Below, one piece after another: positions 37,728 to 47,389 of a DNA stretch of 64,000 nt. Numbering within the stretch: position 1 is the stretch's first letter; every line of letters starts with the position of its first letter. The stretch covers positions 98,477 through 162,476 of the forward strand of contig JANQHE010000029.1 in NCBI GenBank assembly GCA_028282785.1, in the 5' to 3' direction. This DNA comes from Bacteroidales bacterium. Lineage in GTDB: Bacteria > Bacteroidota > Bacteroidia > Bacteroidales > UBA12077. The translations under genes were made by a program, and so were the position numbers. The notes under the pieces were generated by a model that was given only the letters and a program-made list of their open reading frames with translations, searched no databases and was not told the origin of the DNA.

Positions 37728-38136
37728 ACGGATAATTTTAGTGCCAATGTGGTCTCTTAATTCAACTGTTTACGGACCATATCATTTAAAATTGAGGTTA
37801 TATACAATAGATGAAGTATTTATATTTAGGTTGCATAAAAGAAAATAGAGAATATGAAAAAATATATGATTATAAATTTGCTTAAACCTTAGTAATCGTC
37901 CCGATAAATATTGGGATCACGAACCAAGTGTTAACGAAGCTAATGACTTAAGGATCGGTTAAGCCCCTAGAAATCTTTATACCCAACGAATCCTTTAACT
38001 TTAAAAAACTGCTGTTAAAGAAACAATGTGATAGTTTTAAATTTATATATTATAAGTTATAAATAAACTGTTTGATTACTTTAAATATTATTAAATTAAC
38101 AATCAACTAATTATTCAAACACTGACTACAAGGGAA
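37728..38136. other. 409-bp intergenic region with repeat remnants
   Basis: No gene is supported. It holds a 35-base stretch (37863-37897, TATATGATTATAAATTTGCT onward) that recurs at 52449-52483 with three differences, and a hairpin-like TCCCGATAAATATTGGGA (37900s), whose right half resembles the ATATCGGGAT segment of the elements at 47157 and 50303. It looks like a decayed copy of the dispersed element family. Confidence 0.5.
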
Positions 38137-39492
38137 TCAATTTAGAAACTTAAGCATAAAGGTTGTTCGATTGTAGGGTACAGATTTTACCATAATATTT
38201 CCTCCGTGTAAATGCATAATCTGACGAGATAGACTCAAACCAATACCAGCACCATTTTCTTTTGTTGTATAAAATGGAGTAAATATTTTTTCTTCTTGAT
38301 TTTTAGAAATTCCAGGCCCATTATCAGAAACATGAATAAATACTTTACCTTGATCAGTTATTGCATCCAAATTAATTTTTGGATTTTCAGTACTTACAAG
38401 AGCATCTTTTGCATTAACCAATAAATTTATTAATACTTGTTCAATTAGTGTATAGTCTATGTTAATACTTAACTCTTCAATAAATGAAACACTAAAATCT
38501 ATATTATGCTTTTCAAGTTCCGGTTGCATTAATTGTTGCATTGAGTTAAACAGATCTTTAATAAAAATCTTCTTTTTATCTGGATTAGGTATTTTTGCCA
38601 GTTTTCTGAAGTTGCTAACAAAATTATATAACCCTGAGCTCCGTTTTTCGATTGTTAATAATGCTTTCTGTATTTTTTCCAGCGACTTACTGTTTATTTC
38701 CGATATAGACTTTAAAATTCCTTCTTGTGTTTGAACTTGATGTAAACTTGTTTCGGTTAAAGACGAAATTGGAGTTACGGAATTCATTATTTCGTGACTA
38801 AGTATTCTTAAGATCTTTTGCCACGATTGAATTTCTTTCTTATCCATTTCGTCCTTAATATTATTAAATGTAATAAGAATAAAATTTTTATCCCTAAGTT
38901 TTAAAGGGCTAGTGAAAATTAAAAAGTTTTGTGAATTATCATTTTGACTTATTTCTACAACTTTTTTAGCAGCTTGTAACTTATTTTTAAGTAATTGATA
39001 AAATTCATTCGATTGATTTTTAATATCTTCTATGGAATGTATTCTTTTAAGGTTAAGGTATATCTTAGCTGCTTGATTTATCAGATTTATATTATTTTCG
39101 TGATCAATTAAAATTATTCCTGTATCAACTTTATCAATGATCAAGTTAAGTAAATTGAATTGAATGTTTTTTTCTATTCTTGAATCTAATATGGATTGTG
39201 AAATGTTTTTTAATGAATCATTTAGTGATGTAAATGAACTATCAACTATTTGTATATTATTACCAGACGAAAAGTTTTTATCCTTGATTGTATCAAGGTA
39301 ATTGCTTAAAATACGATTTGTTTTATTAACATAATAAATGAGTTCATAAATTTGAGAGATTAACATTAAACCAAGTACAATAGATGTAAATATTTTGTTT
39401 GGCTCAAAAATAATTTGTGCTATAAAAACCATATTAATAAGCATTAATATAATTCTAATAAAGACATTTATAGAGAACCTTTTATAAACCAT
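38137..39492 (-). CDS. NtrB-type sensor histidine kinase
   Basis: 451 aa. Two N-terminal membrane helices (about 8-28 and 34-53), a PAS-like region (about 110-220), HisKA with phospho-acceptor His233 in LRILSHEIMNSVTPI, and a HATPase with N-box LINLLVNAKDAL, DNGPGIS and GAGIGLSLSRQI. The upstream response regulator overlaps it by 11 bp. This kinase/NtrC pair next to an FtsX-type permease is a common Bacteroidota module. Confidence 0.92.
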   Translation of the reverse strand: MVYKRFSINVFIRIILMLINMVFIAQIIFEPNKIFTSIVLGLMLISQIYELIYYVNKTNRILSNYLDTIKDKNFSSGNNIQIVDSSFTSLNDSLKNISQSILDSRIEKNIQFNLLNLIIDKVDTGIILIDHENNINLINQAAKIYLNLKRIHSIEDIKNQSNEFYQLLKNKLQAAKKVVEISQNDNSQNFLIFTSPLKLRDKNFILITFNNIKDEMDKKEIQSWQKILRILSHEIMNSVTPISSLTETSLHQVQTQEGILKSISEINSKSLEKIQKALLTIEKRSSGLYNFVSNFRKLAKIPNPDKKKIFIKDLFNSMQQLMQPELEKHNIDFSVSFIEELSINIDYTLIEQVLINLLVNAKDALVSTENPKINLDAITDQGKVFIHVSDNGPGISKNQEEKIFTPFYTTKENGAGIGLSLSRQIMHLHGGNIMVKSVPYNRTTFMLKFLN

Positions 39493-40849
39493 ACTTTTCT
39501 AATCTTCGATATAATGCATTTCGTTGTATTCCAAGTTCGTGGGCAGCTTTTGTAATATTTCCCTTGTTTTTTTCAAGTGCTTTTAAAATAAGTATTTTTT
39601 CATTTTCTTCCAGGTTTAAATTATTTTTTGTTTTCAAATAAGTCCCAGAACTAATTTGTAAATCAGGTATAACGATATTTCCATCAGATAATACTGTTGC
39701 TCGCTCTATAATATTTTTCAATTCTCGAATGTTTCCTGGCCAATCATAATTTTTCAAAACCCTCAAAGCTTTTTCAGAGAATTTTAAGTTAGGTTTATTA
39801 TACTTTAATTTAAACTTATCAAGAAAGTAATGAGCAAGGAGGTTAATATCACGGTTTCTTTCTTTTAATGATGGAATATTGATTTCAAAAGTATTTATCC
39901 TGTAATATAAGTCTTGTCTGAATTCACTACTGTTAATCATTTGTTTTAAAGGCATATTTGTTGCACAAATTAGCCTTACATCAATAGGTATTTCTTTTGT
40001 AGAACCTACTCTGACAACTTTCCTGTTTTGAATTACCGTAAGTAATTTTGATTGTAAATTAACAGATAAATTTCCAATCTCATCTAAAAAAATGGTTCCT
40101 TTATTAGCTAATTCAAACCTCCCGGTTTTATCTGTTTTTGCATCAGTAAAAGCACCTTTAGCATGACCAAATATTTCGCTTTCAAAAAGTGTTTCACTTA
40201 AGGCTCCCATATCAACAGTAATAAATACTTCATTTTTACGGTCAGATAATCTGTGAAGTTCGCGGGCAACCAATTCTTTACCTGTACCATTTTCGCCAAG
40301 TAATAGAACATTTGCACCTGTTTGAGCAACTTTTTGTATCGTTTCTTTAAGTTGACTAATGGCATACGATTCTCCAATAATTTCAGTATAGTCTTTGGCA
40401 ATGTCATTACTGAAAACACTTGATTGGTCTTTAAATATTTTTTTTTCTTTTGAGTTTTCAATAAAACGATGAGCTGAAATTAAAGTAGATAATAATTTGG
40501 CATTCTCCCATGGTTTCAATACAAAATCAAAAGCTCCTTTTTTAATTGCTTCAACAGCTAATTCAACATCTCCAAATGCTGTCATTAATACAATAATAAG
40601 GTTTGGAAATTGTTTTTTTAGATTCTCTAACCAAAAAATACCTTCCTGCCCGTCTATTTCACCTTTTCGAAAGTTCATGTCAAGTAAAACAATATCAATG
40701 TTAATTTTTTTTATAAGAGAAATGATATTATTTGGATTTGATTCTGTTGTGATACTTGAAAAATTTTCCTCAAGAAACAACTCAACTGATGTTAGAACAT
40801 CAATATCGTCATCAATAATTAAAATTCTTGAACTGAATTTGGCATTCAT
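39482..40849 (-). CDS. NtrC-family sigma-54 response regulator
   Basis: 455 aa. Receiver domain with phospho-acceptor Asp57 (IVLLDMNF), AAA+ domain with Walker A GENGTGKE (about 185-192), Walker B FLDEIGNL, and a Fis-type HTH at the end (ITKAAHELGIQRNALYRRL). The sigma-54 contact loop reads GAFTDA (232-237) instead of GAFTGA. It probably activates the divergent permease gene at 41065. Its 3' end overlaps the kinase gene by 11 bp. Confidence 0.93.
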   Translation of the reverse strand: MNAKFSSRILIIDDDIDVLTSVELFLEENFSSITTESNPNNIISLIKKINIDIVLLDMNFRKGEIDGQEGIFWLENLKKQFPNLIIVLMTAFGDVELAVEAIKKGAFDFVLKPWENAKLLSTLISAHRFIENSKEKKIFKDQSSVFSNDIAKDYTEIIGESYAISQLKETIQKVAQTGANVLLLGENGTGKELVARELHRLSDRKNEVFITVDMGALSETLFESEIFGHAKGAFTDAKTDKTGRFELANKGTIFLDEIGNLSVNLQSKLLTVIQNRKVVRVGSTKEIPIDVRLICATNMPLKQMINSSEFRQDLYYRINTFEINIPSLKERNRDINLLAHYFLDKFKLKYNKPNLKFSEKALRVLKNYDWPGNIRELKNIIERATVLSDGNIVIPDLQISSGTYLKTKNNLNLEENEKILILKALEKNKGNITKAAHELGIQRNALYRRLEKYGL

Positions 40850-41007
40850 AATCGTATTGTAATTTTTAATTAAGATATAAATAAAATTAAAAAATTTAAT
40901 ATTGCACTATAAACGAACACTTAATTGCTTCAAAAACGAACGTATAACAGAAATAATTGAAAGTGTTAAGTTTGTAATAAATTGAAAATAAGCATATAAG
41001 GTATTTT

Positions 41008-41021
41008 GGAATAAAGATTGG
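41008..41021 (+). promoter_or_regulatory. degenerate sigma-54-like site before the FtsX permease gene
   Basis: TTGGAATAAAGATTGGA gives GG (41008-41009), N10, GG (41020-41021); the -12 element should be GC. The position, 44 bp upstream of a gene divergent from an NtrC regulator, is what makes it worth listing. Confidence 0.3.
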
Positions 41022-41022
41022 A

Positions 41023-41042
41023 TTACTTAATGTATTAAGTAA
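41023..41042. promoter_or_regulatory. perfect palindrome TTACTTAAT-GT-ATTAAGTAA
   Basis: Two 9-bp arms (41023-41031 and 41034-41042) with a 2-bp centre, 22 bp before the permease ATG and in the shared region with the divergent NtrC gene. It has the form of a dimeric regulator site; which protein binds is unknown. Confidence 0.5.
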
Positions 41043-41064
41043 AATTTTATTAAAATTATGATCT

Positions 41065-43434
41065 ATGTTTAAAAATTATATTAAGGTTGCATTTCGAAAT
41101 CTATATAGAAATAAAATCTATAGTTTGATTAATATTTTTGGATTGGCTATTGGATTGGCTGCCACAATATTATTATTTTTGTATGTAAGATTTGAGCTGA
41201 GTTTCGATAGGCATTTTAAGAATTCAGATAAAATATATCGAATAATTTCTGAATATAAAAGAGATAATGGGCATGAGTCAATATTCCCTTCTACAATTTA
41301 TGAATTGCCCGATGAATTAAAGTCAAATGTTCCTGAAGTAGAAAATTCTACAAGGACATGGAATTTAGATGAAAGAGAAATTAAAATTAATAATATCTCA
41401 AAAGGTTATCATACATCTTTATTAACAGACTCATGTTTCTTTAATGTTTTTAGCGCTAAAAGTATATATGGGAACAATCTTGAGAATTCCTTAAAGAAAC
41501 GTTACTCTGTTGTTTTAACAGAAAGTTTGGCTTTTAAAATATTTGGTGAAGAAAATCCGGTTGGAAAAGTAGTTAATGTTTTAAATACAGATATGGTTGT
41601 TGATGATGTAATTTATGATTTTCCAGAAAATACTCATCTTCAATTCGATTATTTAATTTCTATACATTTTATTTCTGAAGAATGGCATAAACTTAATGGA
41701 AACAGTTACTCGACCTATGTTTTATTTAATAAATATGCTAATAATCAGATAATTCATAAAACTGAGCAGTTTATATCAGATTATGTAAATGGAAAGGTGA
41801 AAGATTATGGTCTTAAGTATGAACATTATTTACAGGCTTTAACAGATATTCATTTAAATTCAAATTATACAGATAGAACTGTTTTAATGGGTAATAGGCT
41901 TTATATTTATATATTTAGTCTGCTTTCATTCTTAATTTTATTTATTGCTACATTAAACTATATAAATTTATTTACGGCCAAATCTGAAACCAGGTTAAAA
42001 GAAGTTGGAGTTAGAAAAGTAGTTGGTGCATCAAAAAGTACTCTTCTGGGTCAATTTATTGGAGAGTCATTAATAGTTTCAATATTATCTTTTTTATTAG
42101 CAATGCTATTGGTTGAATCTTTTTTAGAAGAGTTTGGTATACTGGTTAATAGTAAAATAGAATTTGTATATTCTCAAAATATATTAACTCTTGTTATTTT
42201 TGTTCTTCTTGCCTTTTTTGTTGGATTTTTATCTGGTATTTACCCTGCTTTATACATTGTCAAATATAATCTGATCAATATTTTGAAAGGAGTTATAATT
42301 TCCGGGAAAAATAGAGGAAGATTAAAAATGATTTGGTTAGTAATAATTCAATTTACAATTTCGATAGCTATAATTGCTTCATTATTTGGCTTGTTTGCTC
42401 AGGTTAGATATATGAAAAACAAGGATTTGGGGTTTGATAAAGAACAGGTTATTGTTTTTCAGGCTTTAACAATAAAAGTAATAGATGATTATGAAGCAAT
42501 AAAACATGAACTATTACAAAATCCTCATATTATAAGTATTACTGCATCACAATCTATACCAGGGCATGAAAGAAGCGGAATGAATATAAGATTGCCGGAG
42601 TGGGCAATGGATGAAGCTATACCTTTAACAGAAAATCGTGTTCAGGATGATTATATAAAAACATATGGATTACAATTAATTGCCGGAGAAGATTATTCGA
42701 AAAAATTAGTATCAGATAGTACAGGCTTTATATTAAACGAGGCGGCAGTTAAAATGTTGAACCTTGAAAATCCAATTGGGAAAAAAATTGCAGTATGGTT
42801 ACAAGAAGGCTATATAAAAGGAGTTGTAAAGAATTTTCATATAACTTCATTACACAATGAAATAAAACCTATGGTATTGAGTCATTATTCAAAATCCTTT
42901 TATAATATAAGTATTCGAGTTCAACAGGGAAAAATTCATGAAACCATGAATGCTATTACCGAAGTGTTTAAAGATTTTGATCCTGATTATACTCAGAATT
43001 ATTTTTTTATGGATGACTTGTTTGATAATATGTATAAAAAAGAAGATAAAGCTAATAAGTTAATATTATATGCATCTATTTTAACTATAATAATTTCTTT
43101 GTTAGGATTATTAGCACTGACATCATATACAGTGTCTCGTAAAACAAAAGAAATTGGTATCAGAAGGGCATTAGGTTCCAATGTAAAATTAATATTGGTT
43201 TTACTTAATAAAGAAATTCTAAAATGGATTAGTATTTCTGCATTTATTGGTATTCCTTTATCATATATCTTCCTTAAAAATTGGCTGCAAAACTTTGCTT
43301 ATAGAATTAACCCTCAAATATGGTTTTTTATTGCTGCTTTAATAATTGTAATTGTATTAGCATTAATCACAATAACTGTTCAGTCAGTAAAAACAGCAAA
43401 AAAGAGCCCTACAGAATTGTTAAGATATGAATAA
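41065..43434 (+). CDS. FtsX/MacB-type ABC transporter permease
   Basis: 789 aa with two MacB-like periplasmic domains and two FtsX modules: N-terminal helix (about 20-42), four-helix block about 278-420 (ETRLKEVGVRKVVGASKSTLL), and the last FtsX block about 670-780 (TKEIGIRRALGSNVKLIL, ending KTAKKSPTELLRYE). It works with an ATPase encoded elsewhere. It is divergent from the NtrC/kinase pair that probably regulates it. Confidence 0.92.
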   Translation: MFKNYIKVAFRNLYRNKIYSLINIFGLAIGLAATILLFLYVRFELSFDRHFKNSDKIYRIISEYKRDNGHESIFPSTIYELPDELKSNVPEVENSTRTWNLDEREIKINNISKGYHTSLLTDSCFFNVFSAKSIYGNNLENSLKKRYSVVLTESLAFKIFGEENPVGKVVNVLNTDMVVDDVIYDFPENTHLQFDYLISIHFISEEWHKLNGNSYSTYVLFNKYANNQIIHKTEQFISDYVNGKVKDYGLKYEHYLQALTDIHLNSNYTDRTVLMGNRLYIYIFSLLSFLILFIATLNYINLFTAKSETRLKEVGVRKVVGASKSTLLGQFIGESLIVSILSFLLAMLLVESFLEEFGILVNSKIEFVYSQNILTLVIFVLLAFFVGFLSGIYPALYIVKYNLINILKGVIISGKNRGRLKMIWLVIIQFTISIAIIASLFGLFAQVRYMKNKDLGFDKEQVIVFQALTIKVIDDYEAIKHELLQNPHIISITASQSIPGHERSGMNIRLPEWAMDEAIPLTENRVQDDYIKTYGLQLIAGEDYSKKLVSDSTGFILNEAAVKMLNLENPIGKKIAVWLQEGYIKGVVKNFHITSLHNEIKPMVLSHYSKSFYNISIRVQQGKIHETMNAITEVFKDFDPDYTQNYFFMDDLFDNMYKKEDKANKLILYASILTIIISLLGLLALTSYTVSRKTKEIGIRRALGSNVKLILVLLNKEILKWISISAFIGIPLSYIFLKNWLQNFAYRINPQIWFFIAALIIVIVLALITITVQSVKTAKKSPTELLRYE

Positions 43435-43438
43435 ATTC

Positions 43439-43460
43439 TCCTAGCCGTCAGGCAGGCTGG
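43439..43460. repeat. short palindromic repeat core CCTAGCCGTCAGGCAGGCT
   Basis: CCTAGCCGTCAGGCAGGCT occurs here just after the permease stop and again at 63251-63269, where a full left arm makes a perfect hairpin. Related cores appear near 61444 and 34190. Confidence 0.5.
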
Positions 43461-43516
43461 AAAAAGCGGGTGGGAAAACAAATTAGTTTCTATCAAACAG
43501 ATATATGTAGTTTAGC

Positions 43517-43762
43517 TTGCTGTTGTATGGACTTTTTCTATTAGCTTTGTTCTTTCCAATTTATCGAGCAGAATATTTTTTAGGGTTTGTCATTGGTATG
43601 ACATATACATTTGGTGCGGTTCTTCCAACAGGAGTGGGAGCCATATTAGCTTTAATAGGAGCTTTACTTTATCTATACGTTAGAACTGGAATAATATTTA
43701 TCGCAAGAAAAACTATTTTGTTAATATTACCAAACAAAGACAATAAAAATGAATACAAGTGA
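43517..43762 (+). CDS. small membrane protein, hypothetical, TTG start
   Basis: 81 aa with three hydrophobic stretches (about 2-14, 20-34 and 37-62) and a basic hydrophilic end (NKDNKNEYK). No ATG is available before residue 28; translation would begin at TTG 43517 or 43523, with a stop directly upstream. It may be a truncated remnant. I recognise no family. Confidence 0.4.
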   Translation: MLLYGLFLLALFFPIYRAEYFLGFVIGMTYTFGAVLPTGVGAILALIGALLYLYVRTGIIFIARKTILLILPNKDNKNEYK

Positions 43763-44002
43763 AAGGCAACAAAAAACCGCTAACAAAATACTCCATGTTT
43801 ATTACTGAAATTAAATATATCATTGATTGTTATGAATATCCGTAACATCTAATTGAATAGCTTTCTTAAAATCTAGTATATTTATTAAAAATAAAAACTT
43901 GTATACGGATGCTGCAAAACGAGTTGGAATATTAATTTTTAGTATATTTTTAGAACAGGTTGAAAAGATCCCGACAACATGTCGACGTCAGTGGCCGTAT
44001 TT

Positions 44003-45862
44003 TTATTCGATCTCACTTTTTGAAATATCAGATATAATTTTAATTCCACTTCTTTCCATAAGTTCACTTGCATTAAAATCATTGCATATACCCGAATGAA
44101 GTTCATAGCTGAAATTCATTGAATCATTTTTAATCTCACTATTGAAACTATAGTTTGTAACTAACATTTTATTTTCGGATAGTTTAGCAAGTTCGATATC
44201 GTGTGTTGCAATAATTCCAGATGTTTTGAGCTTACTTATCTGATTTATCAATGAAAAACCTCCTTTATGCCTATCTTCTGAATTTGTTCCCTTAAACATC
44301 TCATCCAAAAGAAAAAATACATTGTGATTACTTTCTATCAATTTAAGCATTTTTTCTATTCTGTCTAATTCTGCATAAAAAGAGGAAACTCCTTCCTTCA
44401 AATTATCCTGGGTTCTCATACTTGTATATAATTTCAGGTTTGAAACCTGTCCGTATTTTGCACAGCAAGGTGCACCGACTAAAGCCAGTACAAGGTTTAC
44501 ACCAACGGTTCTTAAAAAAGTGCTTTTTCCTCCCATATTGGAACCGGTAACCATAACAATATCACCTTGTCCTTCTGAGTGAAAATTATTACAAACACGG
44601 TTATTAGAATTAATTAAGGGATGTCCCAACGATTCAAATTGTACGTAGTTGTTCTTTTCTGTTATCTCAGGGAATGTATATGATGGGTTTGAATAACAAA
44701 AACCTGCAAGGCTATTTATTACTTCAAATTCACTTACTACCCTGGACCACGGTTTTAAAACCGCCTTATTCTTTGATTTCCATTTTTCTGTTCCAATAAT
44801 CAAGTATATATCCAATAGTAGGAGACTGTTTAATACAGAATAAAAAGGGTTTCCTTTTATCGGCATCTTTACCTTATTTACACCTCTTTGCTGAGAGAAA
44901 TCCAATAATCTGCATAGCCTGTTAATTTCATCGTATGCTGAATATTTACCTTTTACCAGTATTGATTTTAGTTCAGATAGTTTATTGGACCTGAAACTTT
45001 CACATTCAATTTTGTCAATAAGCGTCAGGTAACTTCTTAATGTGTTAATATTTTCTTGTGAGGTTTCAACAATATCTTCAGCTACAGGCTTTACTTTTCT
45101 TAGAATTATATGGTTGACAAATAAAAAGATAATCAGGAGAGATAAATAAATATACCTGGTTGGTGAATTCAGGTTAATTGTAAAAAAATATAAGCCAAGT
45201 AATAACAGAATTGAAAGGATTAAGGCGAGTACGATATAAATAATACGATTTTTAAATAAAACGTTTGGTGTTTCTACCCAGGTTAACAGTTTATTATAAT
45301 CACTCTTTTTATTTTGAAAGTGCATGCCTGATGCCTGAAAGTCTTGCCTCCAATCCAATTTTTGAGATAATTCTTGTATGGCTTTTTGTCTTTCATGTAT
45401 TTCATAATTAGGAGCAGGTTTAGATAGCCATTCAGATAGAAGTATCATACCTGACTCTGTGGTTGTTCTGTTAACCAATTGGAAAATGGAATGTTGTCCG
45501 AAAATATCCAAATCAGATGTGTACGGGTGATTTGGATCGATAAATTTATATCCCGTATCAAATTCTTTCAGAACACAATTTCCTCTTAAAATTTCGGATT
45601 CATTTATTCTTTTCAGGAATGATACATGTTTCCTAAGGTAAGCTATTTTGTTAAAGCGCTTTATAGCTAAAGCAAAACATATTATTGAAATTGGCAAAAC
45701 AATAAAAACGGGATTAATCAATTTGTTACTAAACAAGTATATAAGGATGGTACTTGAAATAACAAAAATAAATAACCTAAGTAATGATATTCTATTTAAT
45801 ACCTTCTTCAACCTTAATGTTTTGGCATTGTATTTTTTTATATTTTCCTGATAGACTTTCAT
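44003..45862 (-). CDS. membrane-anchored MutS-family ATPase
   Basis: 619 aa. Two pairs of membrane helices (about 28-65 and 208-255) precede a MutS core and ATPase domain. Walker A is TGSNMGGKST (about 437), Walker B FFLLDEMFKGTNS, and the MutS C-terminal pattern IIATHDIELAKL follows. The mismatch-recognition domain (Phe-x-Glu) is absent, so it is not a mismatch-repair MutS but a MutS-like protein with a membrane anchor, a form frequent in Bacteroidota and of unknown role. Confidence 0.85.
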   Translation of the reverse strand: MKVYQENIKKYNAKTLRLKKVLNRISLLRLFIFVISSTILIYLFSNKLINPVFIVLPISIICFALAIKRFNKIAYLRKHVSFLKRINESEILRGNCVLKEFDTGYKFIDPNHPYTSDLDIFGQHSIFQLVNRTTTESGMILLSEWLSKPAPNYEIHERQKAIQELSQKLDWRQDFQASGMHFQNKKSDYNKLLTWVETPNVLFKNRIIYIVLALILSILLLLGLYFFTINLNSPTRYIYLSLLIIFLFVNHIILRKVKPVAEDIVETSQENINTLRSYLTLIDKIECESFRSNKLSELKSILVKGKYSAYDEINRLCRLLDFSQQRGVNKVKMPIKGNPFYSVLNSLLLLDIYLIIGTEKWKSKNKAVLKPWSRVVSEFEVINSLAGFCYSNPSYTFPEITEKNNYVQFESLGHPLINSNNRVCNNFHSEGQGDIVMVTGSNMGGKSTFLRTVGVNLVLALVGAPCCAKYGQVSNLKLYTSMRTQDNLKEGVSSFYAELDRIEKMLKLIESNHNVFFLLDEMFKGTNSEDRHKGGFSLINQISKLKTSGIIATHDIELAKLSENKMLVTNYSFNSEIKNDSMNFSYELHSGICNDFNASELMERSGIKIISDISKSEIE

Positions 45863-46024
45863 TAAGTATTTTTCAATTATCCAAAATATGATAGCGAATC
45901 TTCCGTATGGTATATAACTTTTAGGTTAGCAATGTTAATTAATTTTTATTAAACTTAAAGATAGCATTTTTGTCTGATACAAAAACCCCGTTTAAGTTTG
46001 AAGCCAGGTTATGCGTTGTTCTTC

Positions 46025-46714
46025 TTAAAATCCAATTGTTATTTTCGTATCCATAGTATTAATTGACTTAATTTGGTTAAACTGATTACTATGTATGGAT
46101 TTCATCCCAACATCTGTTTTTAAGTTTTTATAGGTTGCTTTTAAACCAGCTCCTATTTCAGTTTGCGGAAAAAGTGGATTCATATAAAAAAAAGAGTCGT
46201 ATGAGGATATATTTTTATTTAACGGGAGTGTAATATATTGTCCATACATATATGCACTAAGAGTTTTAGTTATTTTATACTCTATCAACGTGCGCACGCT
46301 AATATGAAAATTAATATTATCAAAACTTTGGATAGTATTTTGCTTTACTAATCCAATTTCAAAATTAATTAATAACCTGTTCTTTCTTTTAAACGTAAAA
46401 TTATTTTTAAAATGTTCATAAGTTCCTAAACCAATGAAAGTATTTTCTTCTTTTACTTGGTTAAATGAAAAAGCATTTGAATTTGTCAATTTCGTAAAAT
46501 ATAATTCATTTGACTTATTTAGGGTGTCAAAACTCAATGATTTAATGTATCCCAAACTTTCAAACTCCGGTAATTGATCATTAAACTTAACAGATAATGG
46601 GGCAATATTTATTGGCGAGTAAAATTCTTGCTGTTTCAATTTAAAAGTTTGCTCAGTTTGAGCAAAAAGAAAACTAACTAAAAATAAATGAATTGATAGG
46701 AATATAATTCGCAT
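46025..46714 (-). CDS. outer-membrane beta-barrel-like protein, hypothetical
   Basis: 229 aa with signal peptide (SIHLFLVSFLFAQ). The mature part is beta-rich with repeated alternating patterns (RLLINFEIGLVKQ, FHISVRTLIEYKITKTLSAYMYGQ) and ends in KITIGF, a terminal Phe as in outer-membrane barrels. No family recognised. It lies 162 bp upstream (on the right side) of the MutS-like gene. Confidence 0.6.
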   Translation of the reverse strand: MRIIFLSIHLFLVSFLFAQTEQTFKLKQQEFYSPINIAPLSVKFNDQLPEFESLGYIKSLSFDTLNKSNELYFTKLTNSNAFSFNQVKEENTFIGLGTYEHFKNNFTFKRKNRLLINFEIGLVKQNTIQSFDNINFHISVRTLIEYKITKTLSAYMYGQYITLPLNKNISSYDSFFYMNPLFPQTEIGAGLKATYKNLKTDVGMKSIHSNQFNQIKSINTMDTKITIGF

Positions 46715-46873
46715 TGCCTTTCTGTTTCTTGTTTTCGTTTTTAACTTTTGTTTAAACTTAAAACTAAAATATTCAATTTAAATTATAATTAATCCTGAAT
46801 ATTTATAAAGCTCTGTTATTACAAATGGAAAATAACTTTAATTTGCGAAAAAGAATTACGCATAAGCTTTAGA

Positions 46874-47045
46874 TTAGCAATAAAGATATCCAAGGTGCAC
46901 TATACGTTCGGGTTGGGTAAATTTCCCGTTTTGATAACAATAACTGCAATACATTAAGTTTTTGTCCCGTCTGAATTTGTTCCGCTTTTTTCAGGGTCTT
47001 TTTTATTGGCATTCCACAACTTTGACAATTTTTATATTTCTTCAT
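46874..47045 (-). pseudogene. zinc-ribbon protein, broken by two single-base deletions
   Basis: Starts MKKYKNCQSCGMPIKK, then the family sequence continues only if the frame is shifted twice: DPEKSGTNSDGTK in the next frame and NLMYCSYCYQNGKFTQPE in the third. Both breaks fall in A tracts that are one base short (six As at 47002-47007 and five at 46960-46964 on the - strand reading). The intact family pairs CQSCG with YCSYCY to bind zinc. It is also short at the C-terminus. Either a true pseudogene or homopolymer sequencing error. Confidence 0.6.
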
Positions 47046-47389
47046 AAATGTATATTCTATTAAAATTTATAATCAATTTTCTCAAGTAATCAATATCACT
47101 TTAACAGCTTTTTAATTGAACATAACGGAAAATTGTATGATAAGCGGCAGTCCCTAGCTATCGGGATTCCATAGTTACCTGTCTCCTGAAACCAAACCTA
47201 AAGATAACAAAAACTAGCCTGCTGGCAAACAGGTTGTCAACCAATCCGTCAACCCACAAGGGGTATGACTGAACCTTCTTTTGTAATTAATGAAATATCC
47301 AAGAGCTGAAAAAGTGAAAAAATCTTATTAAGTTTGAACTCATTAAACTACTATGCCATTAAATAGCACCACATGTTGGCAGCAGGCAT
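47046..47389. repeat. dispersed non-coding element (47140-47389) and flank
   Basis: No gene. From about 47145 the sequence GGCAGTCCCTAGCTATCGGGATTCC, noted here by its parts GGCAGTCCC and CTATCGGGATTCC, and GAAACCAAACCTAAAGATAAC match the element at 50263-50452. The right end ACTACTATGCC...AATAGCACCACATGTTGGC matches those at 50440 and 58560. It abuts the stop codon of the GNAT gene. Confidence 0.6.

Noticed and set aside
43899..44099. 66-codon + strand frame before the MutS-like gene end
   Set aside because: Half of it overlaps the MutS-like coding region antisense and its sequence has no protein-like pattern.
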